In this document: positions 25,612-33,288 of the stretch, one piece after another
Position numbering within the stretch: the first letter of the stretch is position 1
Layout of the letters: each line of letters starts with the position of its first letter
NCBI RefSeq assembly: GCF_016495725.1
Contig: NZ_CP054705.1
Coordinates: 62,001 to 126,000 of the forward strand
DNA length: 64,000 bases
Direction: 5' to 3'
Source: Salicibibacter cibarius
GTDB taxonomy: Bacteria > Bacillota > Bacilli > Bacillales > Marinococcaceae
The notes under the pieces: generated by a model
The model's input: only the letters and a program-made list of their open reading frames with translations
The model's database searches: none
What the model was told of the DNA's origin: nothing
Position numbers and translations under genes: made by a program

Positions 25612-25932
25612 TTGGAGGCGGTGGAGCGAGAATATGTCGAGGATTATGAAGAGCGAAAAACAATAATCATCAATAGCATGAATATGATGGAATCGAGTCC
25701 AAGCTCCTATCAAGATCTGCTCCCGGATGGTCGGAACGCCCATGTCACCCGTTTGAAGTTCCATGATTCTTTCGAGTCTCTCGTTGGCGTGCCGCAGGAG
25801 GGGGTCGTAATGCTTGTGAACAAGCAGCAAGAAGAGTTGCGGGAGACGATCAAGCAGATGAAAGAAGGGGTCGAGAAGCTATTCGATGAAGATTTTAACG
25901 TGAGTCAAATGTTCCATCACTTAGGGGGGTGA
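25612..25932 (+). pseudogene. In-frame 3' remainder of the DUF6792-like gene
   Basis: This stretch is in the same frame as the upstream gene, separated only by a TAG codon and four codons. A TTG at 25612 could start it, but there is no ribosome binding site at a good distance. It encodes a helical C-terminal part (YEERKTIIINSMNMMESS, KQQEELRETIKQMKEGVE). Read as one gene with the upstream part it gives a continuous long-helix protein. Confidence 0.7.
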
Positions 25933-25938
25933 TCGCCA

Positions 25939-26277
25939 ATGTTGGATATGGAAAATACCTTGACGTACAGTAGCGAGTATACATTTTCCCAAGATCAGGG
26001 CCTTGAATATAAAAGTCAGACCGTGCAAGCGCCTCTCTTGGAAATGATCGAAACGTTCAATGCTTTGAACCAGGGCATCGAAAACAGCTTAGCGTCGAGC
26101 GAAAGCAAAACCATAAAGGAGGCAGTCGAGAAGATTAAAAAGGAAACGACCCAAGGTCAGCAAAGCATCCAAGCGGTCATCGATGAGCTCATCCGCTTTG
26201 ACCGGCAATTTCAAACGAAAGTGACTGATATGAACACACAGCCGTTTGTCATCACTTATATTGATGTTTCGGACTAG
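25939..26277 (+). CDS. Small helical protein, type VII secretion-like partner
   Basis: The 112-aa protein starts 6 bp after the hydrolase remainder with GGGGGGTGATCGCC upstream. It is almost all helix (PLLEMIETFNALNQGIENSL, KQ-rich middle, VIDELIRFDRQFQTKV), in size and helical content like small WXG100-type or TIGR04197-type proteins associated with type VII secretion. No WxG motif is present, so this is inference. Its TAG stop is exactly where IS630 inserted. Confidence 0.6.
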   Translation: MLDMENTLTYSSEYTFSQDQGLEYKSQTVQAPLLEMIETFNALNQGIENSLASSESKTIKEAVEKIKKETTQGQQSIQAVIDELIRFDRQFQTKVTDMNTQPFVITYIDVSD

Positions 26278-26372
26278 TACAACGTATCATAAATTCTTTC
26301 CCAGAATAAAAGTTCGGAAATGATATCAAAAATTGGTGTTATTTGACTCTCCTCGATGGTTGATTTTACCAT

Positions 26373-27512
26373 ATGGGTAGAAAATACTATCTGGGAGAGG
26401 GGCCCATAAAGTTGTTATTTACGTTTGACGCGAGTACCGAACAATGCCAAAAATTAGCCAACCTCCTTCGCAGTGGAAAGACCGAGGTTCGTATTCAATT
26501 CCGCGCTCAAATCATTTGGTCTCTAGCTGTTCTGGGCCAAAGCATAGCTAAGGTGGCACGCCAGCAACAGACATCGAAAAAGACGGTACGTAAATGGCGA
26601 GATCGGTTTATGTCTGATGGTGTTGAGGGCTTGCGTGATCAACCCCGGCCTGGTGCACCGCCGACATATACGATCGAAGAACGGTGTGAAGTCATCGCGA
26701 TCGTCTGCGACGCCCCCAAACATTACGGGTTTGGGGAACGCCCTCAATGGACGCTCGATCTATTGGTAGAAACCATCAAAGCTGAACACGATTTGAAACC
26801 CATGAGCCGTTCGAGTATCCATCGAACGTTGATCCACAATGATCTCAAACCGCACAAGTTCCAAATGTGGCTTCACAGCAAGGATCCACACTTCAAGGAA
26901 AAAGTGAATTCGATCGTGTCTTTATACTTGAATCCGCCCGCAGATACCCGCGTGCTTTGTATCGACGAGAAAACGGGGATACAAGCCCTGGAGCGAAAAT
27001 ATGAAACGAAACGTCCAAAACCTGGCGTCACCGGACGGTTCGAACATGAATACATGCGTCACGGGACACAATCGTTATTCGCCAGTTTCGATATTCAAAC
27101 CGGGGAAGTATTTGCTCAATGCCGTTCCGGACGGAAAGCGGAAGATATTCAAGCCTTTATGGAAGATCTGGCCGAGCATTACCAAGATGACACCAACATC
27201 ACTGTGATCTGGGATAATCTCAACATCCATTATGACGGACCAACTCAACGGTGGACAACCTTCAACCAAGGCCACGCCAACACATTCACATTTGTCTATA
27301 CGCCGATTCATGCGTCGTGGATGAATCAAATCGAAATTTTCTTTTCCATCTTGCAAAGACGCTGTTTGAAACATGCCAGTTTTCATTCTGTCCAAGATTT
27401 GGCTGAAAAGGTCATGGCTTTCATTCATCGCTGGAATGAAACCGATGGCCACCCATTCGAATGGACGTTTAAAGGCTATCCTATGCAAAATGCGGAAAAG
27501 GAGGCGGCTTAA
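26373..27512 (+). CDS. IS630-family transposase
   Basis: The 379-aa protein has an N-terminal HTH pair (AKVARQQQTSKKTVRKWRDR, RPGAPPTYTIEE) and an RNase H-like DDE domain with D in VLCIDEKTG, D in VIWDNLNIH and E in NQIEIFFS. It cuts and rejoins IS ends at TA. An alternative start at TTG 26412 has a better ribosome binding site (GGGAGAGG). The frame is intact, so the copy may be active. Confidence 0.93.
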   Translation: MGRKYYLGEGPIKLLFTFDASTEQCQKLANLLRSGKTEVRIQFRAQIIWSLAVLGQSIAKVARQQQTSKKTVRKWRDRFMSDGVEGLRDQPRPGAPPTYTIEERCEVIAIVCDAPKHYGFGERPQWTLDLLVETIKAEHDLKPMSRSSIHRTLIHNDLKPHKFQMWLHSKDPHFKEKVNSIVSLYLNPPADTRVLCIDEKTGIQALERKYETKRPKPGVTGRFEHEYMRHGTQSLFASFDIQTGEVFAQCRSGRKAEDIQAFMEDLAEHYQDDTNITVIWDNLNIHYDGPTQRWTTFNQGHANTFTFVYTPIHASWMNQIEIFFSILQRRCLKHASFHSVQDLAEKVMAFIHRWNETDGHPFEWTFKGYPMQNAEKEAA

Positions 27513-27803
27513 ATGGTTGAACCTATCATGAGTGCAGCCAAGTCAACGCTTAAGGATGCCCTTCATGAGCAAGGGTTTACCCACCTTAATGTTCGAACGC
27601 ATGGCCCTCATCTTGTTATCTATTCTGAGGAAGACGGAGAAAAGGTCAATCGCGCGAGATTGACACGATTCAATGATCAGACGTATGAACTAAGCATGAG
27701 CAATCATCGCGGAAAATGGGAAGCAACCCCTTTTTCCGGTACAATGGCTGAAATGCTCACCTTACTAACCAAACAATTTCCGTTTACACTCACCGAATGG
27801 TAA
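27513..27803 (+). CDS. Small protein carried by IS630
   Basis: The ATG follows the transposase stop directly, and AAGGAGGCGG in the transposase end is its ribosome binding site. The 96-aa product has strands (LNVRTHGPHLVIYSEEDGE, QTYELSMSNHRGKWE) and C-terminal helices. It lies inside the inverted repeats, so it belongs to the element. Its role is unknown; a regulator of transposition is possible. Confidence 0.65.
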   Translation: MVEPIMSAAKSTLKDALHEQGFTHLNVRTHGPHLVIYSEEDGEKVNRARLTRFNDQTYELSMSNHRGKWEATPFSGTMAEMLTLLTKQFPFTLTEW

Positions 27804-27879
27804 ACCGAACCAGGGAAGGAATTTCTGGAATAGAGTACTAGCCCCTGAGGCGGTGCAGTATTCATCGTAAAATCTACAC

Positions 27880-27910
27880 AGACCACTTGAGAAGCAAGGG
27901 TCTTTTTTTA
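27880..27910 (+). terminator. Terminator right of IS630
   Basis: AGACC-A-CTTG pairs with CAAG-GGTCT around a 5-nt loop, followed by seven T. It was probably the terminator of the lipoprotein/hydrolase operon before IS630 inserted. Confidence 0.7.
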
Positions 27911-28245
27911 GTGTGCTCTGCAGTCACACGATCTAGGTGGTTGAAATCCATCCGGTAACTTGCCCTTTTGAAGTGCCGTAGCCGAAGCAACGGCCTCACC
28001 TCTAATGAGGAAGGTCGGACAGGGTGTCTCTAGAGATAGGGAATTTGATGTATTTGATGCTGCCCAAGAAAAGGGCAAAAGTGTTCCAAGATAGAATTAG
28101 GCATCTCTCCAGAAGGCAACAATCCGAGGGCGAAAGCCCTCGATATGAATGGGAAAATTTGTTGATAAATGTAAAACGATTCTAACAGGAAGTTTTTATA
28201 TTTTATAGAATAGATAGTATAAGGGCATTATTAAATACAAAAAGG
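27911..28245. other. Structured non-coding region, unknown
   Basis: About 330 bp without a gene contain several clear hairpins: GCCGT...ACGGC (near 27977), CCTCA...TGAGG (near 28001), GCCC...GGGC (near 28064) and GAGGGC-GAAA-GCCCTC (28126-28141, a GNRA tetraloop). Such density suggests a structured RNA or an intron/IS remnant. It does not match any RNA family I can name. Confidence 0.45.
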
Positions 28246-28257
28246 ATGGTGCATAGA

Positions 28258-28764
28258 ATGTTTAATAAGGTAAAGTTCAAATGGTTGCCGCATACAGAGC
28301 AAGATAATTGCGAAAGCAAACTAATAAAGGTGATGAGACGTTTAAAAATTGAACATTATCGTTTTAATTGGGACCGCAATAGTTGTTATATTGAATTCCG
28401 CTACCAGGACAAATCGTACAGGCTGGAACACTCGATCCAAAATGCAAAAGAAAAGGGGATCATTTTGAGAAACGGCTTGGATTGTCTAATGGAATTGATC
28501 CACTCCCTGGAAGATTTGTGTGGGATTATTAATAGGGGAACGTATACACTTGAGACTTGGATCGCCGGCATGAATCTGTCTCCGGAAGAATCTGAATATC
28601 AAGAAGAGCTTCATATCAGATATAGATCATTAGGTGAACAACAGCGTGATCGCAATGAGACGTTTGTTCCGGATGTATCGGAACCATCTTTGGAAGATTT
28701 TGATCGAAACCGCCAGATGCGAAGGCCACAATCTGTGTTAGCAAGAAATTATAGGAACGGTTAG
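28258..28764 (+). CDS. Protein of unknown function (168 aa)
   Basis: ATG 28258 is preceded by AAAGGATGG. The 168-aa product has a lysine/arginine-rich N-terminal half with strands (YRFNWDRNSCYIEFRYQDKS), a helix (ILRNGLDCLMELIHSLEDL) and a charged C-terminal tail. No family is recognised. A terminator follows, so it is a single-gene unit behind the structured non-coding region. Confidence 0.65.
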   Translation: MFNKVKFKWLPHTEQDNCESKLIKVMRRLKIEHYRFNWDRNSCYIEFRYQDKSYRLEHSIQNAKEKGIILRNGLDCLMELIHSLEDLCGIINRGTYTLETWIAGMNLSPEESEYQEELHIRYRSLGEQQRDRNETFVPDVSEPSLEDFDRNRQMRRPQSVLARNYRNG

Positions 28765-28768
28765 AGCT

Positions 28769-28806
28769 GAAAAGCCCGGGTGCAGAAGGAAGCATTCGGG
28801 CTTTTC
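28769..28806 (+). terminator. Intrinsic terminator
   Basis: GAAAAGCCCG and CGGGCTTTTC form a 10-bp stem with a T-rich right arm, directly after the gene ending at 28764. Confidence 0.8.
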
Positions 28807-28886
28807 AGTGGGATTCGCTATAGGGTGTTTTAGGATACTAAGTCTTGTAGTAAAATAAGGAAAAGTATCGAAGGGATAGATAGTGA

Positions 28887-29288
28887 ATGGACAACGAAAA
28901 GGAGATACGATGGAAACAACGCTTTTATAATTTCGAAAAATCATACGCTCTTTTGGAAGAATATAAGGACCATCCGTTCGAAACAGAGTTGGAGCGGGCA
29001 GGATTGATTCAATTATTTGAAGTGACCTTTGAGCTGGCTTGGAAAGTATTAAAGGATTATATTGAATCAGAGGGATATATAGTAAAAAGCCCTCGACAAA
29101 CGTTAAAGCAAGCGTACCAAATGAACCTTATTGAGGACGGGCATACATGGATAGACGCTTTGTCAGATCGAAACCTGACTGTACACACGTATGATGAAGC
29201 TGTAGCGAACAAATTAGTAAAAAACATTAGAGAACGCTATTTCCCGCTTATGGAAAAAATGTACGTAAAACTCTCAAAGGAACGATAA
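28887..29288 (+). CDS. HEPN-type protein (HI0074 family), toxin-antitoxin partner
   Basis: The 133-aa all-helical protein matches the HI0074-type nucleotidyltransferase partner family (LIQLFEVTFELAWKVLKDY, SPRQTLKQAYQ). It contains the HEPN motif R-x4-H in SDRNLTVHTY, so it can be a HEPN RNase toxin neutralised by the neighbouring MNT protein (type VII toxin-antitoxin). The MNT gene starts 2 bp after its stop. Confidence 0.85.
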   Translation: MDNEKEIRWKQRFYNFEKSYALLEEYKDHPFETELERAGLIQLFEVTFELAWKVLKDYIESEGYIVKSPRQTLKQAYQMNLIEDGHTWIDALSDRNLTVHTYDEAVANKLVKNIRERYFPLMEKMYVKLSKER

Positions 29289-29290
29289 AT

Positions 29291-29617
29291 ATGACTGGGT
29301 TAATTGATCGGGATTTGTTTTATATACAAAAAGCGCTTGAAAAATATCCAGAGATTGAAAAGGGAATCATTTATGGCAGTCGTGCTTTGGGCAACTACAA
29401 AAGAGGGTCCGACGTAGATCTTGCTATTGTAGGGGAGCCGGTTTCGCACAGAACTATGGTGGGATTAAACGATGATTTGAATGAGGTGTATCCACTTCCT
29501 TATATGTTCGATCTGGTTCACTACGATGAACTTTCAAACGAAGACCTTAAAAATCATATCGATCAATATGGCAAGGAACTGTATAGCAAGGGTGTTTCAC
29601 ATGAAACAAAACGATGA
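29291..29617 (+). CDS. MNT-domain minimal nucleotidyltransferase (antitoxin)
   Basis: The 108-aa protein has the nucleotidyltransferase signature GSRALGNYKRGSDVDLAI (GSxxxG...DxD) and the helix-strand order of the MntA/HI0073 family. In characterised pairs MntA-type proteins AMPylate the HEPN partner. It overlaps the tadA start by 17 bp in another frame, so the pair sits directly in front of tadA. Confidence 0.88.
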   Translation: MTGLIDRDLFYIQKALEKYPEIEKGIIYGSRALGNYKRGSDVDLAIVGEPVSHRTMVGLNDDLNEVYPLPYMFDLVHYDELSNEDLKNHIDQYGKELYSKGVSHETKR

Positions 29618-30068
29618 ATTTTATATGAAAATGGCACTTGATGAAGCTGCCAAAGCCGAGGAAGAAGGTGAAGTGCCGATTGGGGCGGTGATTGTGCATG
29701 AGGATCGCGTGATTGCTCGTGCATATAACCGCCGCGAGCAGGAACAACATATATTCACCCACGCGGAATGCATTGCGATGCGTAATGCGAGTGAAGCGAT
29801 CGGTTCCTGGCGTTTGGAAGAATGCACGCTCTATGTCACGTTGGAACCGTGCCCGATGTGTGCGGGCGCGGCTTTGCAGGCGCGTGTTCCCCGTGTTGTT
29901 TTTGGTGCTACCGATCCTAAAGCCGGCTGCGCGGGCACGCTGATGAACTTGCTCGATGACGGGCGTTTCAATCATGTGAGCGACGTTATCGGCGGGGTGC
30001 TGGAAGATGAATGTAGCGAGCGGTTGTCGTCTTTTTTTCAAAAATTACGTGCCGGGAAAAAGAAATAA
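29601..30068 (+). CDS. tadA: tRNA adenosine(34) deaminase TadA
   Basis: The 155-aa protein has the zinc and catalytic motifs HAEC (HAECIAMRNAS) and PCPMCAGAAL of the deaminase family and starts with FYMKMALDEAAKAEEEGEVP as TadA does. It converts A34 to inosine in tRNA-Arg. ATG 29601 (after AAGGGTG) fits the family length; the longer frame is an artefact. In B. subtilis tadA also precedes the SRP RNA and dnaX. Confidence 0.95.
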   Translation: MKQNDEFYMKMALDEAAKAEEEGEVPIGAVIVHEDRVIARAYNRREQEQHIFTHAECIAMRNASEAIGSWRLEECTLYVTLEPCPMCAGAALQARVPRVVFGATDPKAGCAGTLMNLLDDGRFNHVSDVIGGVLEDECSERLSSFFQKLRAGKKK

Positions 30069-30078
30069 ACTTCTCCCG

Positions 30079-30107
30079 TTGATTTCTCGTTCGCTATGAT
30101 TTATACT
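30079..30107 (+). promoter_or_regulatory. Promoter of the SRP RNA gene
   Basis: TTGATT (30079-30084) and TATACT (30102-30107) are 17 bp apart and end 6 bp before the RNA 5' end. Confidence 0.75.
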
Positions 30108-30113
30108 ATAATT

Positions 30114-30384
30114 TGCCGTGCTAGGCGGGGAGGTAGCGGTGCCCTCTGCTCGCAATCCGCTAGAGCGAGGCTGAATCCCTTCCCCAGGTTTGCATATTGT
30201 AGGGTCTGCCCTTTGTAAGTGGTGTTGACGTCCGGGTTCCGCGCAACGGAAACTCGTGAACCCTGTCAGGTCCGGAAGGAAGCAGCAGTAAGCGTGACCT
30301 TTCGTGTGCCGCGGAGGTGCCTGGATCGAGCTAACTGCTTAGGTAACGCTTATGATATGCTTATCGAAGGAAGGTGCACGGCAT
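30114..30384 (+). ncRNA. ffs: Signal recognition particle RNA (large, Bacillus type)
   Basis: The 271-nt sequence has the conserved core of SRP RNA (GTCAGGTCCGGAAGGAAGCA, the GGAA tetraloop region of helix 8), the Alu-domain start TGCTAGGCGGGGAGGTAGCG, and 5'/3' ends that pair (TGCCGTGC with GCACGGCA). The length equals that of the B. subtilis scRNA, and the position between tadA and dnaX is conserved. It assembles with Ffh and directs membrane protein targeting. Confidence 0.97.
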
Positions 30385-30398
30385 ACATAGTCGAGAGG

Positions 30399-30428
30399 AG
30401 TCCAGGCGCGAGCTTGGACTTCTTTTTT
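30399..30428 (+). terminator. Terminator of SRP RNA
   Basis: AGTCCA...TGGACT hairpin followed by TCTTTTTTT, 15 bases behind the RNA end. Confidence 0.8.
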
Positions 30429-30491
30429 TAAAAGATAAGAAAGTATAAATTTTGGCTCCCTCTATGCCGGGGAATGTGTTAGGGTGTAGAT

Positions 30492-31793
30492 ATGGAACCT
30501 AATATTCTTCGACGTATATTCTTTGACCACCATCATCATTGGGAACAATTTGTCGAAAAACACGGGGATCGCATCCGCCCTGTTGTCCATAAAGAAGTGG
30601 AAAAATTCCGCGATTGTGGGAATCCCGAGAACGGATTCAAACTCTTTGTATGCGAAGGCTGCCACGAGACTCGAAAAGTCCCCTATCGCTGTAAAGGGCG
30701 ATTTTGTACGACCTGTTCGATTGGAGAAAGCGAGGAATGGAGTCGTCTGCTCATGGAAGACGTGTTCCAGGTCAACCATCGGCATGTGATTCTGACGATC
30801 GATGAGGGATTAAGAGAAGTGTTTCTGCTCCACCGGGAATTATTAAAAATGTTGATGGATGAAGGTGCACGGCTGCTCAAAGAATATTTCGAGAAGAAGA
30901 AAAAAGTGACCCCGGGAATCATTGCGGGGTTACATACCTTTGGCTCCCAAGTCAATTTCAATCCCCACATTCACATGTTGGTGACGATGGGCGGGATGAC
31001 AAAGAAGGGAGAATGGAAGGCGTATGATTTTATCCCCTTCCAGATGCTTCGCAAACAATGGCAAACCGTTGTCTTGAAGCTGATTCGCAAGCATTTATCC
31101 GGGAAGGACAAGAAACGCGTGCAAGCGCGTCTCCAACAAGCGTTTTCCAAAAACGGAGAGGGCTTTTATATCTATGCCCCTAAACAACGGGGGGAGGTGC
31201 AAGACCAACTCCGATATATTGGCCGTTATATGCGTCGACCGGCGATTGGCATCAATCGGATCGAGGCCTATGACGGGCAAATGGTGACGTTTAAGTACCA
31301 TGATAAAGTCGATGGGAAAGAGAAGTATGAAACGATAAGTGTTGAGGTCTTTATCATGCGTCTGATCCGTCATATCCCGGATGAACAGTTTAAAACGATC
31401 CGTCATTATGGGCTGTACTCGAGAAGAACGAAGAACGTGAGTAAAAAGTTACTGGCAGCGTGGCAAAAAACGAAGAAGACGTGGATCACCCAGGTGAAGC
31501 GAACCCCGCGCCGCCAAACTTGGAGAGAAAGGGTCATAGCCAGCGGACATAAGGGTCCTCTGCGGTGTCCCAAATGTGATAACTACTTTGAGTATAAGGG
31601 AGAAGTCTGTCTTGAGAACGGGCGATTAGTGGTTAAAGTCGCCTTGGGTGAAACGGCCAGAAGCTATTTGGAAAGGGAGATCGGTCATGTCCCCCGTATC
31701 GAAACACCGAAAAAAGAAACAAAAAAAGAAGAAGAAACCACCGACGAATCAGCATCCCAAGACCGTCAACTTTGTTTGTTTACAGTGTCATGA
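30492..31793 (+). CDS. IS91-family transposase (HUH, Y1/Y2 rolling-circle type)
   Basis: The 433-aa protein has an N-terminal zinc-finger region (CEGCHETRKVPYRCKGRFCTTC split over residues 55-77), the HUH motif in NPHIHMLVT (about residue 160) and the catalytic tyrosine region YIGRYMRRPA (about residue 245). A second zinc ribbon (CPKCDNYF) lies near the C-terminus. IS91 elements move by rolling-circle replication without target duplication, so ends are hard to place. It separates the SRP RNA from dnaX, which are neighbours in B. subtilis. Confidence 0.9.
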   Translation: MEPNILRRIFFDHHHHWEQFVEKHGDRIRPVVHKEVEKFRDCGNPENGFKLFVCEGCHETRKVPYRCKGRFCTTCSIGESEEWSRLLMEDVFQVNHRHVILTIDEGLREVFLLHRELLKMLMDEGARLLKEYFEKKKKVTPGIIAGLHTFGSQVNFNPHIHMLVTMGGMTKKGEWKAYDFIPFQMLRKQWQTVVLKLIRKHLSGKDKKRVQARLQQAFSKNGEGFYIYAPKQRGEVQDQLRYIGRYMRRPAIGINRIEAYDGQMVTFKYHDKVDGKEKYETISVEVFIMRLIRHIPDEQFKTIRHYGLYSRRTKNVSKKLLAAWQKTKKTWITQVKRTPRRQTWRERVIASGHKGPLRCPKCDNYFEYKGEVCLENGRLVVKVALGETARSYLEREIGHVPRIETPKKETKKEEETTDESASQDRQLCLFTVS

Positions 31794-31959
31794 ACACGAA
31801 GCGATCCCTTACACAGTGGTACGCGATTTTGACGAAATGGACCCCGGCGACCCCAGTGCCCCACCCATGTTTGCCTGCCAACAATGTGAAGGGGAGATGT
31901 ATCCGGAGTATTATAAAGGCGTTCATGGTTATGAGTACCGGCTATCGGACAAGCAGTGA
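31687..31959 (+). CDS. Zinc-ribbon protein overlapping the IS91 transposase
   Basis: ATG 31687 after GGGAGATCGGTC gives a 90-aa protein with a very basic start (KHRKKKQKKKKKPP) and a zinc ribbon (CLQCHEHEA, FACQQCEGEM). It overlaps the 3' end of the transposase gene by 107 bp in another frame. It probably belongs to the IS element; no function is known to me. Confidence 0.65.
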   Translation: MSPVSKHRKKKQKKKKKPPTNQHPKTVNFVCLQCHEHEAIPYTVVRDFDEMDPGDPSAPPMFACQQCEGEMYPEYYKGVHGYEYRLSDKQ

Positions 31960-31970
31960 TCATGACAAGG

Positions 31971-32006
31971 ACCTAGCTTGGGCGGTTTTCCCAAGCTAGG
32001 TTTTTC
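31971..32006 (+). terminator. Terminator, possible right-end hairpin of the IS91 element
   Basis: CCTAGCTTGGG and CCCAAGCTAGG form a perfect 11-bp stem with a 7-nt loop, followed by TTTTTCTT. A hairpin near the 3' end is also a feature of IS91 terminators of transposition. Confidence 0.8.
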
Positions 32007-32087
32007 TTATCACCTAAATAAAAAATAAGTATCCGTCCAGCTTTTTATGGTAAAATGAACATAAGGAAACCCGGGGCGGTGAAAATA

Positions 32088-32969
32088 ATGGCGTACAATC
32101 GCTTAAAACCCAAGAATGATTTTATTTTCAAACGATTGTTTGGAGAACAAGAAACGAAGGAAAGCTTGATATCCCTTCTGAACGCCATCATGCGATTAGA
32201 AGGAATCGATCAGATTGTTGATTTGACGGTGATTGAGAATAAAGAGTTGCTCAAAGAAAATTTAGATGACAAGACGGGTCGATTGGATGTACGTGCTGAA
32301 ACAAAAGATGCCATGTTGATTGATGTAGAGGTTCAGCTAAGAAATCAAAAAAATATGGTAAATCGAACCTTGTATTATCTGGCCAAAATGTACACGCAAT
32401 CCATTAGTGAAGGTCAGGATTACACAAAACTAAAGAAAACCGTTACGATTAACATTCTTGATTTTAACCTTTTCATGTTCGAACGTTTTCACAGTACCTT
32501 TCATTTCTACGAAGATCATGAAGAAGCTATGCTTTTGACTGATGCTTTGGAGGTTCACTTCGTGGAGTACCCTAAATTCAAAAAGATGAAGAAATCACTC
32601 GAAGATCCCCTTCATCGTTGGTTGCTATTTCTCGATGAAAGTTTACAAGAAAATGAAAGAAAGGAGTTAATTGAAATGGATCCTGTTATTCGAAAGGCTG
32701 AAGAAAGATTGGAGTGGCTTAGTGGTGACGCCGAAACCCGTCAGCTTTATGAGGCTCGGAAGGAATCCATGCTTGAGCGAAATACCATAATCGCGGAAGG
32801 CAGGGAAGAAGGCAGGGAAGAAGGCAGGGAAGAAGGCAGGGAAGAAGAAAGGATTGCTACAGTAAATCATTTGCATAGAAAGGGTCATAGACCCGAGGAC
32901 ATTTCTGAGCTGATGGACTTGGAAGTTGAGTGGATAAAATCTGTTCTCGATACAACGGAAAATTTTTAA
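32088..32969 (+). CDS. Rpn-family recombination-promoting nuclease
   Basis: The 293-aa protein belongs to the Rpn/PD-(D/E)XK transposase-like family: LKPKNDFIFKRLFGEQE at the start, D in GRLDVRAETKD, and IDVEVQ (E-x-Q catalytic motif). Near the C-terminus four 12-bp repeats encode GREE units, followed by a short HTH-like tail typical of this family. ATG 32088 follows GGGGCGGTG. These proteins are DNA endonucleases linked to horizontal transfer and phage defence. Confidence 0.9.
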   Translation: MAYNRLKPKNDFIFKRLFGEQETKESLISLLNAIMRLEGIDQIVDLTVIENKELLKENLDDKTGRLDVRAETKDAMLIDVEVQLRNQKNMVNRTLYYLAKMYTQSISEGQDYTKLKKTVTINILDFNLFMFERFHSTFHFYEDHEEAMLLTDALEVHFVEYPKFKKMKKSLEDPLHRWLLFLDESLQENERKELIEMDPVIRKAEERLEWLSGDAETRQLYEARKESMLERNTIIAEGREEGREEGREEGREEERIATVNHLHRKGHRPEDISELMDLEVEWIKSVLDTTENF

Positions 32970-33049
32970 AAAAAATCATTAATGAACAGACGTTTGAAAT
33001 TGTATGAGTAGCTAACCCTTTTTTACGTGCGCGCGTATCCTGCTGAACC

Positions 33050-33150
33050 GATGCCAGGGAATGCTTGGAATGGCTGAGCGGTGACGAAGACCGATGTTGG
33101 AGGGCAACAGCTTGATCGCCGAGGGTGAGGGAAAGAGGGGGCGCGCCTGG
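33050..33150 (+). pseudogene. Remnant of a second Rpn-family gene
   Basis: Translation from 33050 gives ARECLEWLSGDEDRCWRATA then a stop; this matches ERLEWLSGDAETRQLYEA of the intact gene upstream. One frame over, SLIAEGEGKRGR matches its NTIIAEGREEGR part. So this is the decayed, frameshifted C-terminal piece of a paralogue. Confidence 0.7.
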
Positions 33151-33181
33151 TCAAAAAATTGCTGGGACAGTGCGTCAAGAG

Positions 33182-33210
33182 AGGGCTTACAATACGCCCT
33201 TTTTTGTTTT
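33182..33210 (+). terminator. Terminator upstream of dnaX
   Basis: AGGGC...GCCCT hairpin followed by TTTTTTG, isolating dnaX from upstream mobile genes. Confidence 0.65.
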
Positions 33211-33288
33211 GAAAAAAAGCAGCGAAAAACGTATAATAAAAGAAGTTATGATCGTTGGATTTAGCGAATAAACCAAGGAGGGCTTTTG

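Larger units (their letters stand above)
26277..27838 (+). mobile_element. IS630-family insertion sequence
   Basis: The element has imperfect terminal inverted repeats starting GTAC (left 26277; right ending 27838; about 19 matches in 26) and is flanked by the TA target duplication (26275-26276 and 27839-27840) expected for IS630/Tc1. It carries a transposase and a small passenger gene. Confidence 0.85.
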
